Positions 31,789 to 41,678 are shown, numbered from the stretch's first letter. The stretch is DNA of 64,000 nucleotides from JBEVOS01 sp964563395 (GCA_964563395.1 CAZLWK010000009.1:1-64000); one strand, 5' to 3'. The notes: generated by a model not told the origin, from the letters alone. Numbers and translations: made by a program.

Positions 31789-33173
31789 AGGAGGCGCTTT
31801 GGCTCGCGGAAGAGGCCGCCGCCGCGACGGGTGGGCGCTTGATCGGCGCCGATTCCTGGATCGCGTCCGGCGTCTCCATCGATACGCGCACGCTTGAACG
31901 CGGCGATGTGTTCGTGGCGCTGAAGGATGCGCGCGACGGTCACGATTTCCTCGACGCCGCGTTCGCGGCGGGCGCGAGCGCGGCGCTGGTCAGCGATGCG
32001 GACAAAGCCAAGGGGCCCTGCATTGTCGTCGCCGACGTGCTCGATGCGCTGCGCGCGCTGGGCGCGGCCGCGCGCGACCGGTCAAGCGCCAAGCGCGTCG
32101 CAATCACCGGCTCTGTCGGAAAAACCTCGACGAAGGCCGCGCTCGCCGCGTGCCTCGGCGCGAGCGCCCGCACGCACGCGGCGGTGAAGAGCTTCAACAA
32201 TCATTGGGGCGTGCCGCTGACCTTGGCGCGCATGCCGCGCGAGAGCGCCTTCGGCGTGTTCGAGATCGGCATGAATCATCGCGGCGAGATCTTGCCGCTG
32301 GCGACCTTGGTGAAGCCGCATGTCGCGCTGATCACCTGGATCGCGCCGGCCCATATCGAGGCGCTCGGCTCGATGGAGGCCATCGCCGACGAGAAGGGCG
32401 ATATCTTCGCCGGCCTTGAGCCGGAGGGCGTCGCAATCGTGCCGAACGAGGCGCCGTGCGCGGGGAGGCTCCTCTCGGCGGCGGAAGACAACGCCGCCAC
32501 GATCATTCGTTTCGGCCGCGAGGCGGGCTGCGAGGCGCGGCTGTTGAAATTCGAGATGGTCGAAGGCGGCGCAATCGCCGAGGCCGACATTCTTGGCCGA
32601 CAGATTCGCTATCGCATCGGCGCGGAAGGCGCGCATTGGGCGCTCAACAGCGTGGCCGCGCTCGCCTGCGCCGATGCGTCCGGCGGCGATCTCTTCGCGG
32701 CCGCGCACGCGCTCGCGGAGCTAAAGCCCGTTGAAGGGCGCGGGCAGGTGCGCCGCGTGCGCGCGCATTTCGGTGAATTCACTTTGATCGACGACAGCTA
32801 CAACGCCAATCCCGTCTCCATGGAGGCGGCGTTCACGACGCTGGGCGCGCGCGCCGTCAGCGGACGGCGCATCGTCTGTCTGGGCGACATGCTCGAACTT
32901 GGACCCGATGAGCGCGCCTATCATGCGGGCCTTGCCCGCCCGCTTGAAGCGGCGGGCGTCGATCTTGTGTTCACCGCGGGGCCGCGCATGGCCGCCTTGC
33001 ATGAGGCGCTTGCGCCGTCGCTGCGCGGAGCGCATGCGGAGAGCGCCGATGCGCTGATCCCGATCGTCACGACCGCGCTGCGGGCGGGCGATTGCGTGCT
33101 GGTGAAGGGATCGAACGGTTCGAAGATGATGCGGGTGTCGGACGCGCTCGCGCGTCTTGAGGGAGACGCGTGA
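31785..33173 (+). CDS. murF: UDP-MurNAc-tripeptide:D-Ala-D-Ala ligase
   Basis: 462 residues. Mur ligase ATP loop AITGSVGKTSTKAAL, then SFNNHWGVPLTLAR and EIGMNHRGEI, both characteristic of MurF, and the C-terminal IDDSYNANPVSMEAAF. It adds D-Ala-D-Ala to complete the UDP-MurNAc pentapeptide. The start at 31785 is fixed by the ATGA overlap with murE; the long open frame upstream antisense or in register with murE is not coding. Confidence 0.97.
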   Translation: MKEALWLAEEAAAATGGRLIGADSWIASGVSIDTRTLERGDVFVALKDARDGHDFLDAAFAAGASAALVSDADKAKGPCIVVADVLDALRALGAAARDRSSAKRVAITGSVGKTSTKAALAACLGASARTHAAVKSFNNHWGVPLTLARMPRESAFGVFEIGMNHRGEILPLATLVKPHVALITWIAPAHIEALGSMEAIADEKGDIFAGLEPEGVAIVPNEAPCAGRLLSAAEDNAATIIRFGREAGCEARLLKFEMVEGGAIAEADILGRQIRYRIGAEGAHWALNSVAALACADASGGDLFAAAHALAELKPVEGRGQVRRVRAHFGEFTLIDDSYNANPVSMEAAFTTLGARAVSGRRIVCLGDMLELGPDERAYHAGLARPLEAAGVDLVFTAGPRMAALHEALAPSLRGAHAESADALIPIVTTALRAGDCVLVKGSNGSKMMRVSDALARLEGDA

Positions 33174-34316
33174 ATGCTGGCCATGCTTGGCGCCTATGCG
33201 AACGAGGCGCAGTTTTTCAACCTGTTCAACTATATCACGTTCCGCGCCGGCGGCGCGGTCGTCACCGCCATGCTGATCGCCTTCGTGATCGGCTGGCCGA
33301 TGATCAATTGGCTGCGCAAGAAGCAGGGCAAGGGCCAGCCGATCCGCGCCGACGGGCCGGAAGGGCATCTGCTTTCCAAGAAGGGCACGCCCACGATGGG
33401 CGGCTTCATCATTCTCATCAGCGTGGGGATTTCGGCGCTGCTCTGGGCCGATCTCACCAATCCCTATGTGTGGGCGGTTCTGATGGTGACGATGGGCTTC
33501 GGCGCCGTCGGCTTCCTCGACGATTTCGCCAAGGTGACGAAGCAGACGCATGACGGCCTTTCCGGTCGGACGCGTCTCGCGCTCGAATTCGCCATCGCGC
33601 TCGCGGCCACCTTGATCATGCTGGCGGCGGAATGGAGCGCCTATCCGCTCAATCTGCCGAACGCCCCGGTGTTCTGGGAGGCGTTGATCAGCGGCGGCGA
33701 TTTCACAACCGTTTCGCTGCCGTTCTTGAAGGATATCGGCCTTCAGCTCGGCCCCGTCTTCCTGATTTTCGCGATGATCGTGATCGTCGGCTTCGGGAAC
33801 GCCGTGAATTTCACCGATGGGCTCGACGGCCTCGCCATCGTGCCGGTGATGATCGCGGGCGCCACGTTCGGCTTCATAGCCTATCTCGTGGGCCGCGTCG
33901 ATTATTCCACCTATCTCGGCATTCGCCACGTCGCGGGCGTAGGCGAATTGTCGGTGCTGCTGGCCGCGTTGCTCGGCTCCTCGCTCGGCTTTTTGTGGTA
34001 CAACGCCCCGCCGGCTAAGGTGTTCATGGGCGATACAGGCTCGCTCGCGCTGGGCGGCATGCTCGGCGCGGTCGCGGTCGCCACCAAGCACGAGATCGTT
34101 CTCGCCATCGTGGGCGGGCTTTTCCTCTTGGAGCTCTTCTCGGTCATCATTCAGGTGTTCGTGTATCAGCGCTTCGGCAAGCGCGTGTTCCTGATGGCGC
34201 CCTTTCACCACCATTTCGAAAAATTGGGTTGGGCTGAATCGACGATTGTGATTCGCTTCTGGATCATTTCGACAATCTTCGCGCTCGCGGGCCTGGCCAC
34301 GCTGAAGTTGCGATAG
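33174..34316 (+). CDS. mraY: phospho-MurNAc-pentapeptide translocase
   Basis: A 380-residue integral membrane enzyme with about ten helices that transfers phospho-MurNAc-pentapeptide to undecaprenyl phosphate, making lipid I. Motifs: KKGTPTMGGF, GFLDDFAKV (the Asp-rich cytoplasmic loop), GNAVNFTDGLDGLA, FLWYNAPPAKVFMGDTGSLALGG and the terminal HHHFEKLGWAE. It starts directly at the murF stop. Its stop codon lies in the arm of an inverted repeat. Confidence 0.98.
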   Translation: MLAMLGAYANEAQFFNLFNYITFRAGGAVVTAMLIAFVIGWPMINWLRKKQGKGQPIRADGPEGHLLSKKGTPTMGGFIILISVGISALLWADLTNPYVWAVLMVTMGFGAVGFLDDFAKVTKQTHDGLSGRTRLALEFAIALAATLIMLAAEWSAYPLNLPNAPVFWEALISGGDFTTVSLPFLKDIGLQLGPVFLIFAMIVIVGFGNAVNFTDGLDGLAIVPVMIAGATFGFIAYLVGRVDYSTYLGIRHVAGVGELSVLLAALLGSSLGFLWYNAPPAKVFMGDTGSLALGGMLGAVAVATKHEIVLAIVGGLFLLELFSVIIQVFVYQRFGKRVFLMAPFHHHFEKLGWAESTIVIRFWIISTIFALAGLATLKLR

Positions 34317-34363
34317 ACCGTGATCGTTTTTGGTTGCATCAGCCAAAAACGTGAATCACGGTC
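34316..34363. repeat. inverted repeat at the mraY 3' end
   Basis: GACCGTGAT (34316-34324) pairs with ATCACGGTC (34355-34363) and the inner CGTTTTTGG pairs with CCAAAAACG, leaving a 9-base loop and a few unpaired bases. The arm includes the last base of the mraY stop. No U-run follows. The wording resembles dispersed alphaproteobacterial palindromes rather than a terminator. Confidence 0.7.
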
Positions 34364-34376
34364 TCATTCAAAAGTG

Positions 34377-34406
34377 TAGAGCACGTCGGATTCAGGACGT
34401 GCTCTA
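34377..34406. repeat. second inverted repeat between mraY and murD
   Basis: TAGAGCACGTC (34377-34387) pairs perfectly with GACGTGCTCTA (34396-34406) around an 8-base loop. With the preceding palindrome it makes up nearly all of the only sizeable gap in the murE-murC run, so it may affect messenger stability or partial termination. Confidence 0.7.
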
Positions 34407-34422
34407 GAGGCATGAGGGCGGC

Positions 34423-35844
34423 GTGATCGTCATCAAGGAATTCGAGGGCCGGGACGTCGCCGTCTTTGGCTTGGCGCGCACCGGCCTCGCCGCCGCCAAG
34501 GCGCTCGCGGCGGGCGGCGCGCGCGTCCATGCCTGGGACGACAATGACCGCACGCGCGCCGAAGCCGAGGCCGCGGGCCTTCGCCTGTCGGACATCAACG
34601 CGCGCGATTGGCGCGGCTTCGCCGCGCTTATTTTGTCGCCAGGCGTGCCGCTCACCTATCCCGCGCCGCATCGCGTGGTCACGCTCGCGCAGGCCGTGGG
34701 GGTGCCGATCCTCGGCGATGTGGAATTGTTCGCGCGCGCCGTGAACGCGCTCACGCCCTCGCAGCGGCCGAAGATCGTCGGGATCACCGGCACGAACGGT
34801 AAATCCACCACCACCGCGCTCACGCATCACATTCTGCGCGAGAGCGGGCGCGATGCGCGCATCGGCGGCAATATCGGCCATGCCGTGCTGGATCTCGCGC
34901 CGCTGCACGCGGGCGCGTTCTATACGCTCGAACTCTCTTCGTTTCAGCTCGATCTCGTCGAGACGCTGCGCTGCGACGCGGCGGTGTGGCTCAACACCAC
35001 GCCCGATCATCTCGATCGCCATGGCGACATGGATTCCTATATCGCCGCCAAGCGGCGCATCTTCGCCAATCAGGGCGCGGGCGATTGGGCTATCGTCGGC
35101 GTCGATGATGGGATCGGCGTGTCGGTGTGCACCGAATTGACCGCGCGCGGCGCCCAGCACGTGGCGCCGATTTCGGCGGGGCAGGCGCTGGGGCGCGGCG
35201 TGTGCGTGGTCGGCGGCAAAGTGTTCGACATGACGGGCGAGCGCGCCGAAACGGTGTTCGATCTCGCCGACGCGCCGGCCCTGCCGGGTCGGCACAATGC
35301 GCAGAACGTCGCCGCCGCCTACGCCGCCGCGCGCGCGCTGGGCGTCGCGCCGCGCGCGATCGCGTCGGCCATCGCGTCGTTTCCGGGCCTGCCGCATCGG
35401 CTCGAGCGCGTCGCCACGATCGAAGGCGTGCGCTTCATCAATGACAGCAAGGCCACCAATCTCGACGCGGCCGCGCAGGCGCTCGCCGTCTATCCGCGCC
35501 TCTATTGGATCGCCGGCGGGCGCGCCAAGGAGCCGGGGCTCGACCGCCTGAAATCTTTCTTCCCGCGCATCGCGCACGCGTTTTTGATCGGCGAGTCCGC
35601 GCGCGATTACGCGCGCGCGCTGCATGGCGCGGCGCCCGCCACGATCGCGGGCGATCTGGAAAGCGCGGTCGCGCTCGCCTTCGAGGCCGCGCGCGCCTCG
35701 GGCGAGCCGCATCCGGTCGTGCTGTTGTCGCCGGCCTGCGCCTCCTACGATCAATTCAAGGATTTCGAAGCGCGCGGAGACGCGTTCAAGGCGCTTGTCG
35801 CCGCCTTGGACACGAAAGACGCCGCCGCGCGGCGCGGCGGCTGA
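34423..35844 (+). CDS. murD: UDP-MurNAc-L-alanine:D-glutamate ligase
   Basis: 473 residues from a GTG start preceded by GAGGG. Family motifs: VAVFGLARTGLAAAKAL (nucleotide fold), LSPGVPLTYPAP, the ATP loop VGITGTNGKSTTTALTHH, ELSSFQLD, NTTPDHLDRHGDM, FINDSKATNLDA and the C-terminal LLSPACASYDQFKDFEARGD. Cytoplasmic second amino-acid addition in the muropeptide. Six bases upstream of ftsW. Confidence 0.98.
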   Translation: MIVIKEFEGRDVAVFGLARTGLAAAKALAAGGARVHAWDDNDRTRAEAEAAGLRLSDINARDWRGFAALILSPGVPLTYPAPHRVVTLAQAVGVPILGDVELFARAVNALTPSQRPKIVGITGTNGKSTTTALTHHILRESGRDARIGGNIGHAVLDLAPLHAGAFYTLELSSFQLDLVETLRCDAAVWLNTTPDHLDRHGDMDSYIAAKRRIFANQGAGDWAIVGVDDGIGVSVCTELTARGAQHVAPISAGQALGRGVCVVGGKVFDMTGERAETVFDLADAPALPGRHNAQNVAAAYAAARALGVAPRAIASAIASFPGLPHRLERVATIEGVRFINDSKATNLDAAAQALAVYPRLYWIAGGRAKEPGLDRLKSFFPRIAHAFLIGESARDYARALHGAAPATIAGDLESAVALAFEAARASGEPHPVVLLSPACASYDQFKDFEARGDAFKALVAALDTKDAAARRGG

Positions 35845-35849
35845 TCGCG

Positions 35850-36989
35850 ATGCGCGCCTTCGCTTCGCTTCCCTTCGATCTCGCCTTCGAGCGGGCGCGC
35901 GCCTTCGACCGCCCGCTGATGGTGGTCGCCGCCATCCTCCTGGCCGCGGGGATCGTGTTTTCGCTCGCGGCGAGCCCGGCGGCGAGCGCGCAGGTGCGCG
36001 CCGACGAAGCGTTTCGTTTCGCTTTGCGCCAGAGCGCGTTCGCGCTTCTGGGCGCGCTGGTGATTTTCATCGTCGCGCACGCCGAGGTGCGGAGCGTGCG
36101 CCGGGCGGGCGTCGTGCTGTTCGCGCTGATGGCGCCGGCTTGCCTTCTCGTCGGCTTGTTCGCGCCCGAAGTGCGCGGCGCGGCGCGCTGGCTCCCGCTC
36201 GGGCCGTTTTCATTCCAGCCGTCCGAATTGATGAAACCCGGCCTCGTCATCGTATGGGCCTGGATGCTGTCGGAAGGCATGCGCGTGCGCGGCTTTCCGG
36301 GATGGCAGATTTCACTTGGGCTGCTTGGTGTCGTCGCTGTGTGTCTCCTGGTGCAGCCCGATCTCGGCCAGACGGCGCTCGCGGCTTTCGTGCTGGCGCC
36401 GATGCTGCTGATGGCGGGCGTGCGCTTGCGGTATCTTCTGGGCGTTGCGTTGCTTGGAATTTTCGGCGCGGTCGGCGCCTATTTCGCGTTTCCGCACGCA
36501 CGCGAACGGATCGCGGGCTTTCTCGATCCGTCGAGCGACGCGGGCTATCAGGTGTCGCGCGCGCTCGATGCGGTGCGCAATGGCGGCGTGTTCGGGCAGG
36601 GCCCCGGCGAAGGCGTGATCAAGCGCAGCCTGCCCGATGCGCACGCCGATTTCGTCTATGCCGTGGCTGCGGAAGAATATGGCCTCTTCGCCTCGCTCGG
36701 CCTGATCGGCGTGTTCGGCTTTTTGGCGTTTCGCGCGTTTTCCCGCGCGGCGCGTCTTGTCGATCCGTTCGCGCAATTGGCGGCGGCGGGCCTTGCGGCG
36801 CTTATGTCGATGCAGGCGGCGATCCATATCGCGGTCAATCTGGGGCTTGCGCCCGCCAAGGGCATGACGTTGCCGCTCGTCTCCTATGGCGGCTCCTCCA
36901 TGCTGGGCGCGGCGATCACGATGGGCTTTCTCCTGGCGCTGACGCGCGCGCGCCCGGGCGCCTATGTGTTCGAGGGGCGCGGGCAATGA
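35850..36989 (+). CDS. ftsW: septal peptidoglycan polymerase FtsW (SEDS family)
   Basis: A 379-residue polytopic SEDS protein with about ten membrane helices. Conserved features are GAARWLPLGPFSFQPSEL, LVQPDLGQTALAAF, FGQGPGEGVIKRSLPDAHADFVYAVAAEE and GMTLPLVSYGGSSML. It polymerises lipid II at the septum with FtsI. The stop overlaps the murG start by 4 bp. Confidence 0.97.
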   Translation: MRAFASLPFDLAFERARAFDRPLMVVAAILLAAGIVFSLAASPAASAQVRADEAFRFALRQSAFALLGALVIFIVAHAEVRSVRRAGVVLFALMAPACLLVGLFAPEVRGAARWLPLGPFSFQPSELMKPGLVIVWAWMLSEGMRVRGFPGWQISLGLLGVVAVCLLVQPDLGQTALAAFVLAPMLLMAGVRLRYLLGVALLGIFGAVGAYFAFPHARERIAGFLDPSSDAGYQVSRALDAVRNGGVFGQGPGEGVIKRSLPDAHADFVYAVAAEEYGLFASLGLIGVFGFLAFRAFSRAARLVDPFAQLAAAGLAALMSMQAAIHIAVNLGLAPAKGMTLPLVSYGGSSMLGAAITMGFLLALTRARPGAYVFEGRGQ

Positions 36990-38083
36990 ACGGCAAACTC
37001 GTTCTCGTCGCCGCCGGCGGCACCGGCGGACACATGTTTCCCGCCGCCGCCTTTTCCGAGGAGATGATCAAGCGCGGCTGGCGCGTCGTTCTGATGACGG
37101 ACATACGCGGGCGCCGCTACGCGGAGAATTTTCCCGCCGAATCGATCGAGGACGTGCCCGCCGCCTCTCTGGCGACGCGCAATCCGGTGACGCTGATCGC
37201 CAACGGTCTTCGCCTGACGCGCGGCCTCATCGCGGCGCAGGCGCGTTTGAAACGGCTGAAGCCCGCGCTGGTGGCGGGGTTCGGCGGCTATCCGTCCTTT
37301 CCCGCGCTGTGGGCGGCGCGGGCGCAGAAAACGCCGATCCTCATCTTCCAATCCGACGCCGTGCTCGGCCGCGTGAACCGCTATTTCGCGCCGGATGCGG
37401 CGGCGGTGGCGTGCGGGTTCGAGCGGCTGGACCGTTTGCCCCCGCAGGCCGCCGCGCGCAAACACGTCACCGGTAATCCGATCCGCCCCGCGATTCTGGC
37501 GGCGCGCGCGCATCCCTATCCCGAGGCGCCGCCGGGCGGACGGCTCAACATCTTCATCACCGGCGGCAGCCAGGGCGCGCGCATTTTCGGCGAGGTGATC
37601 CCCGTCGCCTTCGCGCGCCTGCCGGCCGATTTGCGCGAGCGCCTGGAGATCGTCCAGCAAGTGCGCGAGGAGCAGATGGACGATGTGCGCGCCGTGTATG
37701 ATCATGCCGCGATCCGCGCGGAATTGCGTCCGTTCTTCTCCGACATGCCCGAGCGCTTGGCGCGTGCGCATCTCGTGATCGCGCGCGCGGGCGCCTCTTC
37801 GGTGACGGAAATTCAAGCCGTGGGCCGGCCCGCCATCCTGGTGCCGCTCGCCATCGCCGCCGACGATCACCAAACCGCGAACGCCGAAGGGCTCACCCAT
37901 GTCGGCGCCGCCGATCTCGTGTTCGAGCAGAATTTGACGCCGGAAAGTCTCACCGCGCTCCTGGAGAAGCGCTTGAACGATCCCCATGGCCTCGCCGTGC
38001 GCGCCGCCGCCGCGCGCGCCGCCGCCAAGACCGACGCCGCCGAGCGGCTGGCCGATCTTGCGATCTCCTTGGCGGAGGGCTAG
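36986..38083 (+). CDS. murG: UDP-GlcNAc:undecaprenyl-PP-MurNAc-pentapeptide GlcNAc transferase
   Basis: 365 residues, GT-B fold, converting lipid I to lipid II at the inner face of the membrane. Motifs: VAAGGTGGHMFPA at the N-terminus, GFGGYPSFPALWAA, VTGNPIR, ITGGSQGARIF and ARAGASSVTEI (nucleotide-sugar site). Starts within the ftsW stop and ends 27 bp before murC. Confidence 0.98.
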   Translation: MNGKLVLVAAGGTGGHMFPAAAFSEEMIKRGWRVVLMTDIRGRRYAENFPAESIEDVPAASLATRNPVTLIANGLRLTRGLIAAQARLKRLKPALVAGFGGYPSFPALWAARAQKTPILIFQSDAVLGRVNRYFAPDAAAVACGFERLDRLPPQAAARKHVTGNPIRPAILAARAHPYPEAPPGGRLNIFITGGSQGARIFGEVIPVAFARLPADLRERLEIVQQVREEQMDDVRAVYDHAAIRAELRPFFSDMPERLARAHLVIARAGASSVTEIQAVGRPAILVPLAIAADDHQTANAEGLTHVGAADLVFEQNLTPESLTALLEKRLNDPHGLAVRAAAARAAAKTDAAERLADLAISLAEG

Positions 38084-38110
38084 GGCCGCAGATCGATTTC
38101 AAGGACGCCC

Positions 38111-39520
38111 ATGTTCCGTCGCCCTGTTCCTTTCGACACCGGCCCCGTGCATTTCGTCGGCATTGGCGGCATCGGCATGAGCGGCATCGCCCAGGTGATG
38201 AAGAATCTCGGCTATGACGTGCAGGGGTCGGACGCCAAGGAGAGCGACAACACCGAGCGCCTGCGCGCCCAAGGCATCCGCGTCTTCATAGGGCACAAGG
38301 GCGAGAATGTCGGCGCGGCCGGCGTTGTCGTCATCTCGTCCGCGATCAAGGGCGGCAATCCGGAAGTGGACGCCGCGCGCGCCAAGGGCCTGCCCATTGT
38401 GCGCCGCGCGGAAATGCTCGCCGAGCTCATGCGACTGAAATGGACCGTCGCGATCGGCGGCACGCATGGCAAGACGACCACCACCTCCATCGTCGCCGCA
38501 TTGCTCGCGGCCGGCGGCAAGGACCCCACCGTCATCAATGGCGGCATCATCAACGCCTATGGCGCCAATGCGCGCATGGGCGAGGGCGAATGGATGGTGG
38601 TTGAGGCCGACGAAAGCGACGGCACCTTCACGCGCCTTCGCGCCACCGCCGTCGTCGTCACCAACATGGATCCCGAGCATCTCGATCATTATGGCGACGC
38701 CGAGACGATGAACGCGGCGTATCGCACCTTCGTTGAATCGATCCCGTTCTATGGCTTCGCGGTGATGTGCCTCGACCATCCGCAAGTGCAGGCGCTCGCC
38801 GCGCAAGTGCAGGATCGGCGCATCATCACCTATGGCTTCAACCCGCAGGCGGACGTGATCGCGCTCAATGTGCGCCCCGATGGCGCGGGCTCGCATTTCG
38901 ATGTCGAGATTCGTCAGCGCGGCGATGGCGCGCCGCTGCGCATCGCGGATCTCTATCTGTCGACGCCGGGCCGACACAACGTGCAGAACGCGCTCGCCGC
39001 CATCGCCGTGGCGCGCGAACTCGGCGTTGAAACCGGGGGGCTGCGCGAAGGGCTCAAGAATTTCCAGGGCGTCAAGCGCCGCTTCACCACGACGGGCGAA
39101 TGGAACGGCGTGCGCATCGTCGATGATTATGGCCATCATCCGGTGGAGATCGCCGCCGTGCTCGCTACGGCGCGCGAGAGCGCGAAGGGGCGCGTCCTCG
39201 CCGTGGTGCAGCCGCATCGCTTTACGCGCCTGCGCGATCTGTTCGGCGATTTCTCCACCTGCTTCAACGACGCGGATATGGTCGTTGTCGCGGACGTCTA
39301 TTCCGCCGGCGAGGCGCCGATCCCGGGCGTCGATGCGGCGGCCCTGGTCCGCTCCATCGCCGCGCACGGTCATCGCCATGTCATGAAGCTCGACGGCTTC
39401 GAGGATTTGCCGCGCCTCGTGCGCGCCAATGCCCAGCCGGGCGACATGGTGGTGTGCCTCGGCGCGGGCGACATCACCGCCCACGCCAACGCGCTGCCGA
39501 AAAGGCTCGCCGGCGGCTAG
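38111..39520 (+). CDS. murC: UDP-MurNAc:L-alanine ligase
   Basis: 469 residues. The N-terminal UDP-binding motif is HFVGIGGIGMSGIAQ, the ATP loop GGTHGKTTTTS, followed by EADESDGTF and the C-terminal DDYGHHPVEI and VVQPHRFTRLRDL. It adds the first amino acid to UDP-MurNAc. In many dcw clusters murB follows murC directly; here two unrelated genes intervene. Confidence 0.98.
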   Translation: MFRRPVPFDTGPVHFVGIGGIGMSGIAQVMKNLGYDVQGSDAKESDNTERLRAQGIRVFIGHKGENVGAAGVVVISSAIKGGNPEVDAARAKGLPIVRRAEMLAELMRLKWTVAIGGTHGKTTTTSIVAALLAAGGKDPTVINGGIINAYGANARMGEGEWMVVEADESDGTFTRLRATAVVVTNMDPEHLDHYGDAETMNAAYRTFVESIPFYGFAVMCLDHPQVQALAAQVQDRRIITYGFNPQADVIALNVRPDGAGSHFDVEIRQRGDGAPLRIADLYLSTPGRHNVQNALAAIAVARELGVETGGLREGLKNFQGVKRRFTTTGEWNGVRIVDDYGHHPVEIAAVLATARESAKGRVLAVVQPHRFTRLRDLFGDFSTCFNDADMVVVADVYSAGEAPIPGVDAAALVRSIAAHGHRHVMKLDGFEDLPRLVRANAQPGDMVVCLGAGDITAHANALPKRLAGG

Positions 39521-39568
39521 CTTGGTCGACGCTTTTGGCCGTCACGATCCTCCGCTATCGTGCGGGCC

Positions 39569-41647
39569 ATGACCACCGCCGAAACCGACGCCCCCGCGCC
39601 CCCGCCCGTCCGCAAGAAGCGCCCGCTTTGGCTCACCATCGCGATCGCGATTTCTATTGTTTTGGCGCTCATCGTGCTCGGCCTTGTGGCTCTGGTCGCG
39701 TTCTTTCCGAAGAAGGCCGCGCTCGCCGAGGTGGAACGCCAGGTGGAGGCCGCCACGCAGCGCGACCTCACGCTCGGCGAGGATATCTCCTTCACCATCT
39801 GGCCCGCGCTCGGCTTCACCGCGACCGACGTGGCGCTGTCCAATCCGGAGGGATTTCCTGAAGGCGATTTTCTCGCCATCGATCGGGTGGTGTTCCGTAT
39901 CGCCCTGATGCCCCTGATCGGGGGCGATCTGCGCATCACCCGGCTCTATCTGGATGGCCCCACGCTGACCTTGCTCGCGCGCGCGGACGGCAAGGGCAAT
40001 TGGGAATTTCCCACGACGGAGGAAAGCGAACCCATCGCCGCGCTCCAGCTTGAGGACACGCGCATCAGGGATGGCGCGATGAGCTTTCGCGGCGCCGTGG
40101 GCGAGCCGCTCGTGCTGGACAGGATAGAGGCCGCCTTCGCGATCGCTTCGCTCGAGGAAGCGGTGAATGTGCGCGGGCGCTTCAATTATCTGGACAAGAC
40201 GTTCGATGTGGAAAGCGTCGTCGGCGCGCCGCGCGCCGTGCTCGAACAAGGCGAGACGCCCTTGACGGCGGCTTTGTCGAGCGACGTGCTCATCGCGAAT
40301 TTCGACGGCGCCGCGAACGCCATGACGGGCGCGTTGACCGGCGCGCTCTCGGCGCAAGGCGCGAGCCTGCGCGATCTGGCCGCCTGGCAGAAAGCGCCGC
40401 TGGAGCCCGGGCCCGGTTTCGGCGCCTGGAGCATGCAGGCGCAGATGCACCGCGAGGGCGATGTGATGCGCCTCACCGACGGCGCGTTCGCGCTCGATGC
40501 GATCCGCGCCAATGGTGATCTCGACGTGATCACGACAGCGGGCGTGCCGGTGCGCGTCAACGGCGCGCTGCAAATGGCGAGCCTTGACGTCAATCCCTAT
40601 CTGCCGCCGCCGCCGACCGGCCAAGCCGGCGTCGAGGTCAGCACGGCCTGGCCAACCACGTCGATCGATCTTTCGGGGCTCTCCGCCGTCAACGCCGATC
40701 TCAATCTCAGCATCGGCGCGTTGAAATTCCAGCAGCTGGAATTTTCCAACGCCCGTTTGCGCTTGGGGATCGAAAACGGAATAGCGGACGCGCGCCTGCA
40801 GCAAGTGGCGCTTTATGGCGGATCGGGAACGGGCCGGCTTGTCGCGGACGGACGCCAGCGCGCCAATCGCATCGGCGTACAGCTGGACGTGCAGAACGTT
40901 CAAGCGCTGCCCTTGCTCACCGCCGCGATCGGTTTCGACAAGATCGAAGGGCGCGGGCGCTTGCGCACCGGGCTCATGGGCGTGGGCGTCTCCCAGGCGG
41001 ACATCATGCGCTCGCTGCGCGGGAACGCGTCCTTCTCGTTCAATGACGGCGCCTGGCGCGGGGTCAATCTCGCCAATGTGGCTCGTCAAATTCAAACGCG
41101 TCTGCAAGGCGGCACGGTTTCGCAATCGGCCTCCACCGATTTCGCCGAGCTGTCGGCCACGTTCAACGTCGCCAATGGCGTGGCGGTGACGCAGGATTTG
41201 CGCATGCTCAACCCGTTCGTGCGGCTTGAAGGACAGGGGCTGATCAATATCGGCGCGCAGACGATCGATATGCGCATCGCCCCGCGCGCCGTGAATACGA
41301 TGGAAGGCCAGGGCGGACGCGCCGATGTCGGCGGCGTCGGCGTGCCGTTCCGCGTATCGGGGCCGTGGACCGCCCCGCAATTCCGCATCGATTTGGGCGA
41401 TACGATCCGAAACGCCGTGCGCGATCAGGCGCAACGCGCGCTCGTCGGCGCCAATCTGGGCGATCTCGGCGCCGCGTTCGGCCTTGGGGCGCCCGCCCAG
41501 GCGCCGGCTTCAGGCGGCGCGTCCGCGCCAGCGGGCGGCGCGGCGCCCGCGCCAACGCAAGCGCCCGCCGCGCCGCAGCCTTCCCTGGAGGAGCGTGCGC
41601 GCGATCAGGCGCGCGACGCGCTTGGCGGGCTTTTCAAGCGCGACTGA
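39569..41647 (+). CDS. AsmA-family protein
   Basis: 692 residues from ATG 39569. A Pro-rich cytoplasmic tail and one membrane helix (about 20-45) are followed by the AsmA signature (VERQVEAATQRDLTLGEDISFTIWPALGFTATDVALSNPEG) and, near the C-terminus, FNVANGVAVTQDLRMLNPFVRLEGQG. AsmA-like proteins of the TamB/YhdP superfamily form long beta-rich grooves in the periplasm and are linked to phospholipid transport or outer-membrane assembly. A Pro/Ala linker precedes the last helix. Its place between murC and murB is unusual and suggests co-expression with wall synthesis. Confidence 0.88.
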   Translation: MTTAETDAPAPPPVRKKRPLWLTIAIAISIVLALIVLGLVALVAFFPKKAALAEVERQVEAATQRDLTLGEDISFTIWPALGFTATDVALSNPEGFPEGDFLAIDRVVFRIALMPLIGGDLRITRLYLDGPTLTLLARADGKGNWEFPTTEESEPIAALQLEDTRIRDGAMSFRGAVGEPLVLDRIEAAFAIASLEEAVNVRGRFNYLDKTFDVESVVGAPRAVLEQGETPLTAALSSDVLIANFDGAANAMTGALTGALSAQGASLRDLAAWQKAPLEPGPGFGAWSMQAQMHREGDVMRLTDGAFALDAIRANGDLDVITTAGVPVRVNGALQMASLDVNPYLPPPPTGQAGVEVSTAWPTTSIDLSGLSAVNADLNLSIGALKFQQLEFSNARLRLGIENGIADARLQQVALYGGSGTGRLVADGRQRANRIGVQLDVQNVQALPLLTAAIGFDKIEGRGRLRTGLMGVGVSQADIMRSLRGNASFSFNDGAWRGVNLANVARQIQTRLQGGTVSQSASTDFAELSATFNVANGVAVTQDLRMLNPFVRLEGQGLINIGAQTIDMRIAPRAVNTMEGQGGRADVGGVGVPFRVSGPWTAPQFRIDLGDTIRNAVRDQAQRALVGANLGDLGAAFGLGAPAQAPASGGASAPAGGAAPAPTQAPAAPQPSLEERARDQARDALGGLFKRD

Positions 41648-41678
41648 CAGGCCTGGGCCAGCTTGGTATGATGTCGCC

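Noticed and set aside
32721..34346. Antisense frame over murF and mraY, and similar ones over murD, the Yip1 pair, the TPR gene at 48741 and pepP
   Set aside because: Each lies over a well-identified gene and lacks family motifs.
39542..41434. 630-residue antisense frame over the AsmA gene
   Set aside because: Composition typical of a shadow; the plus-strand frame has the AsmA signature and membrane helix.
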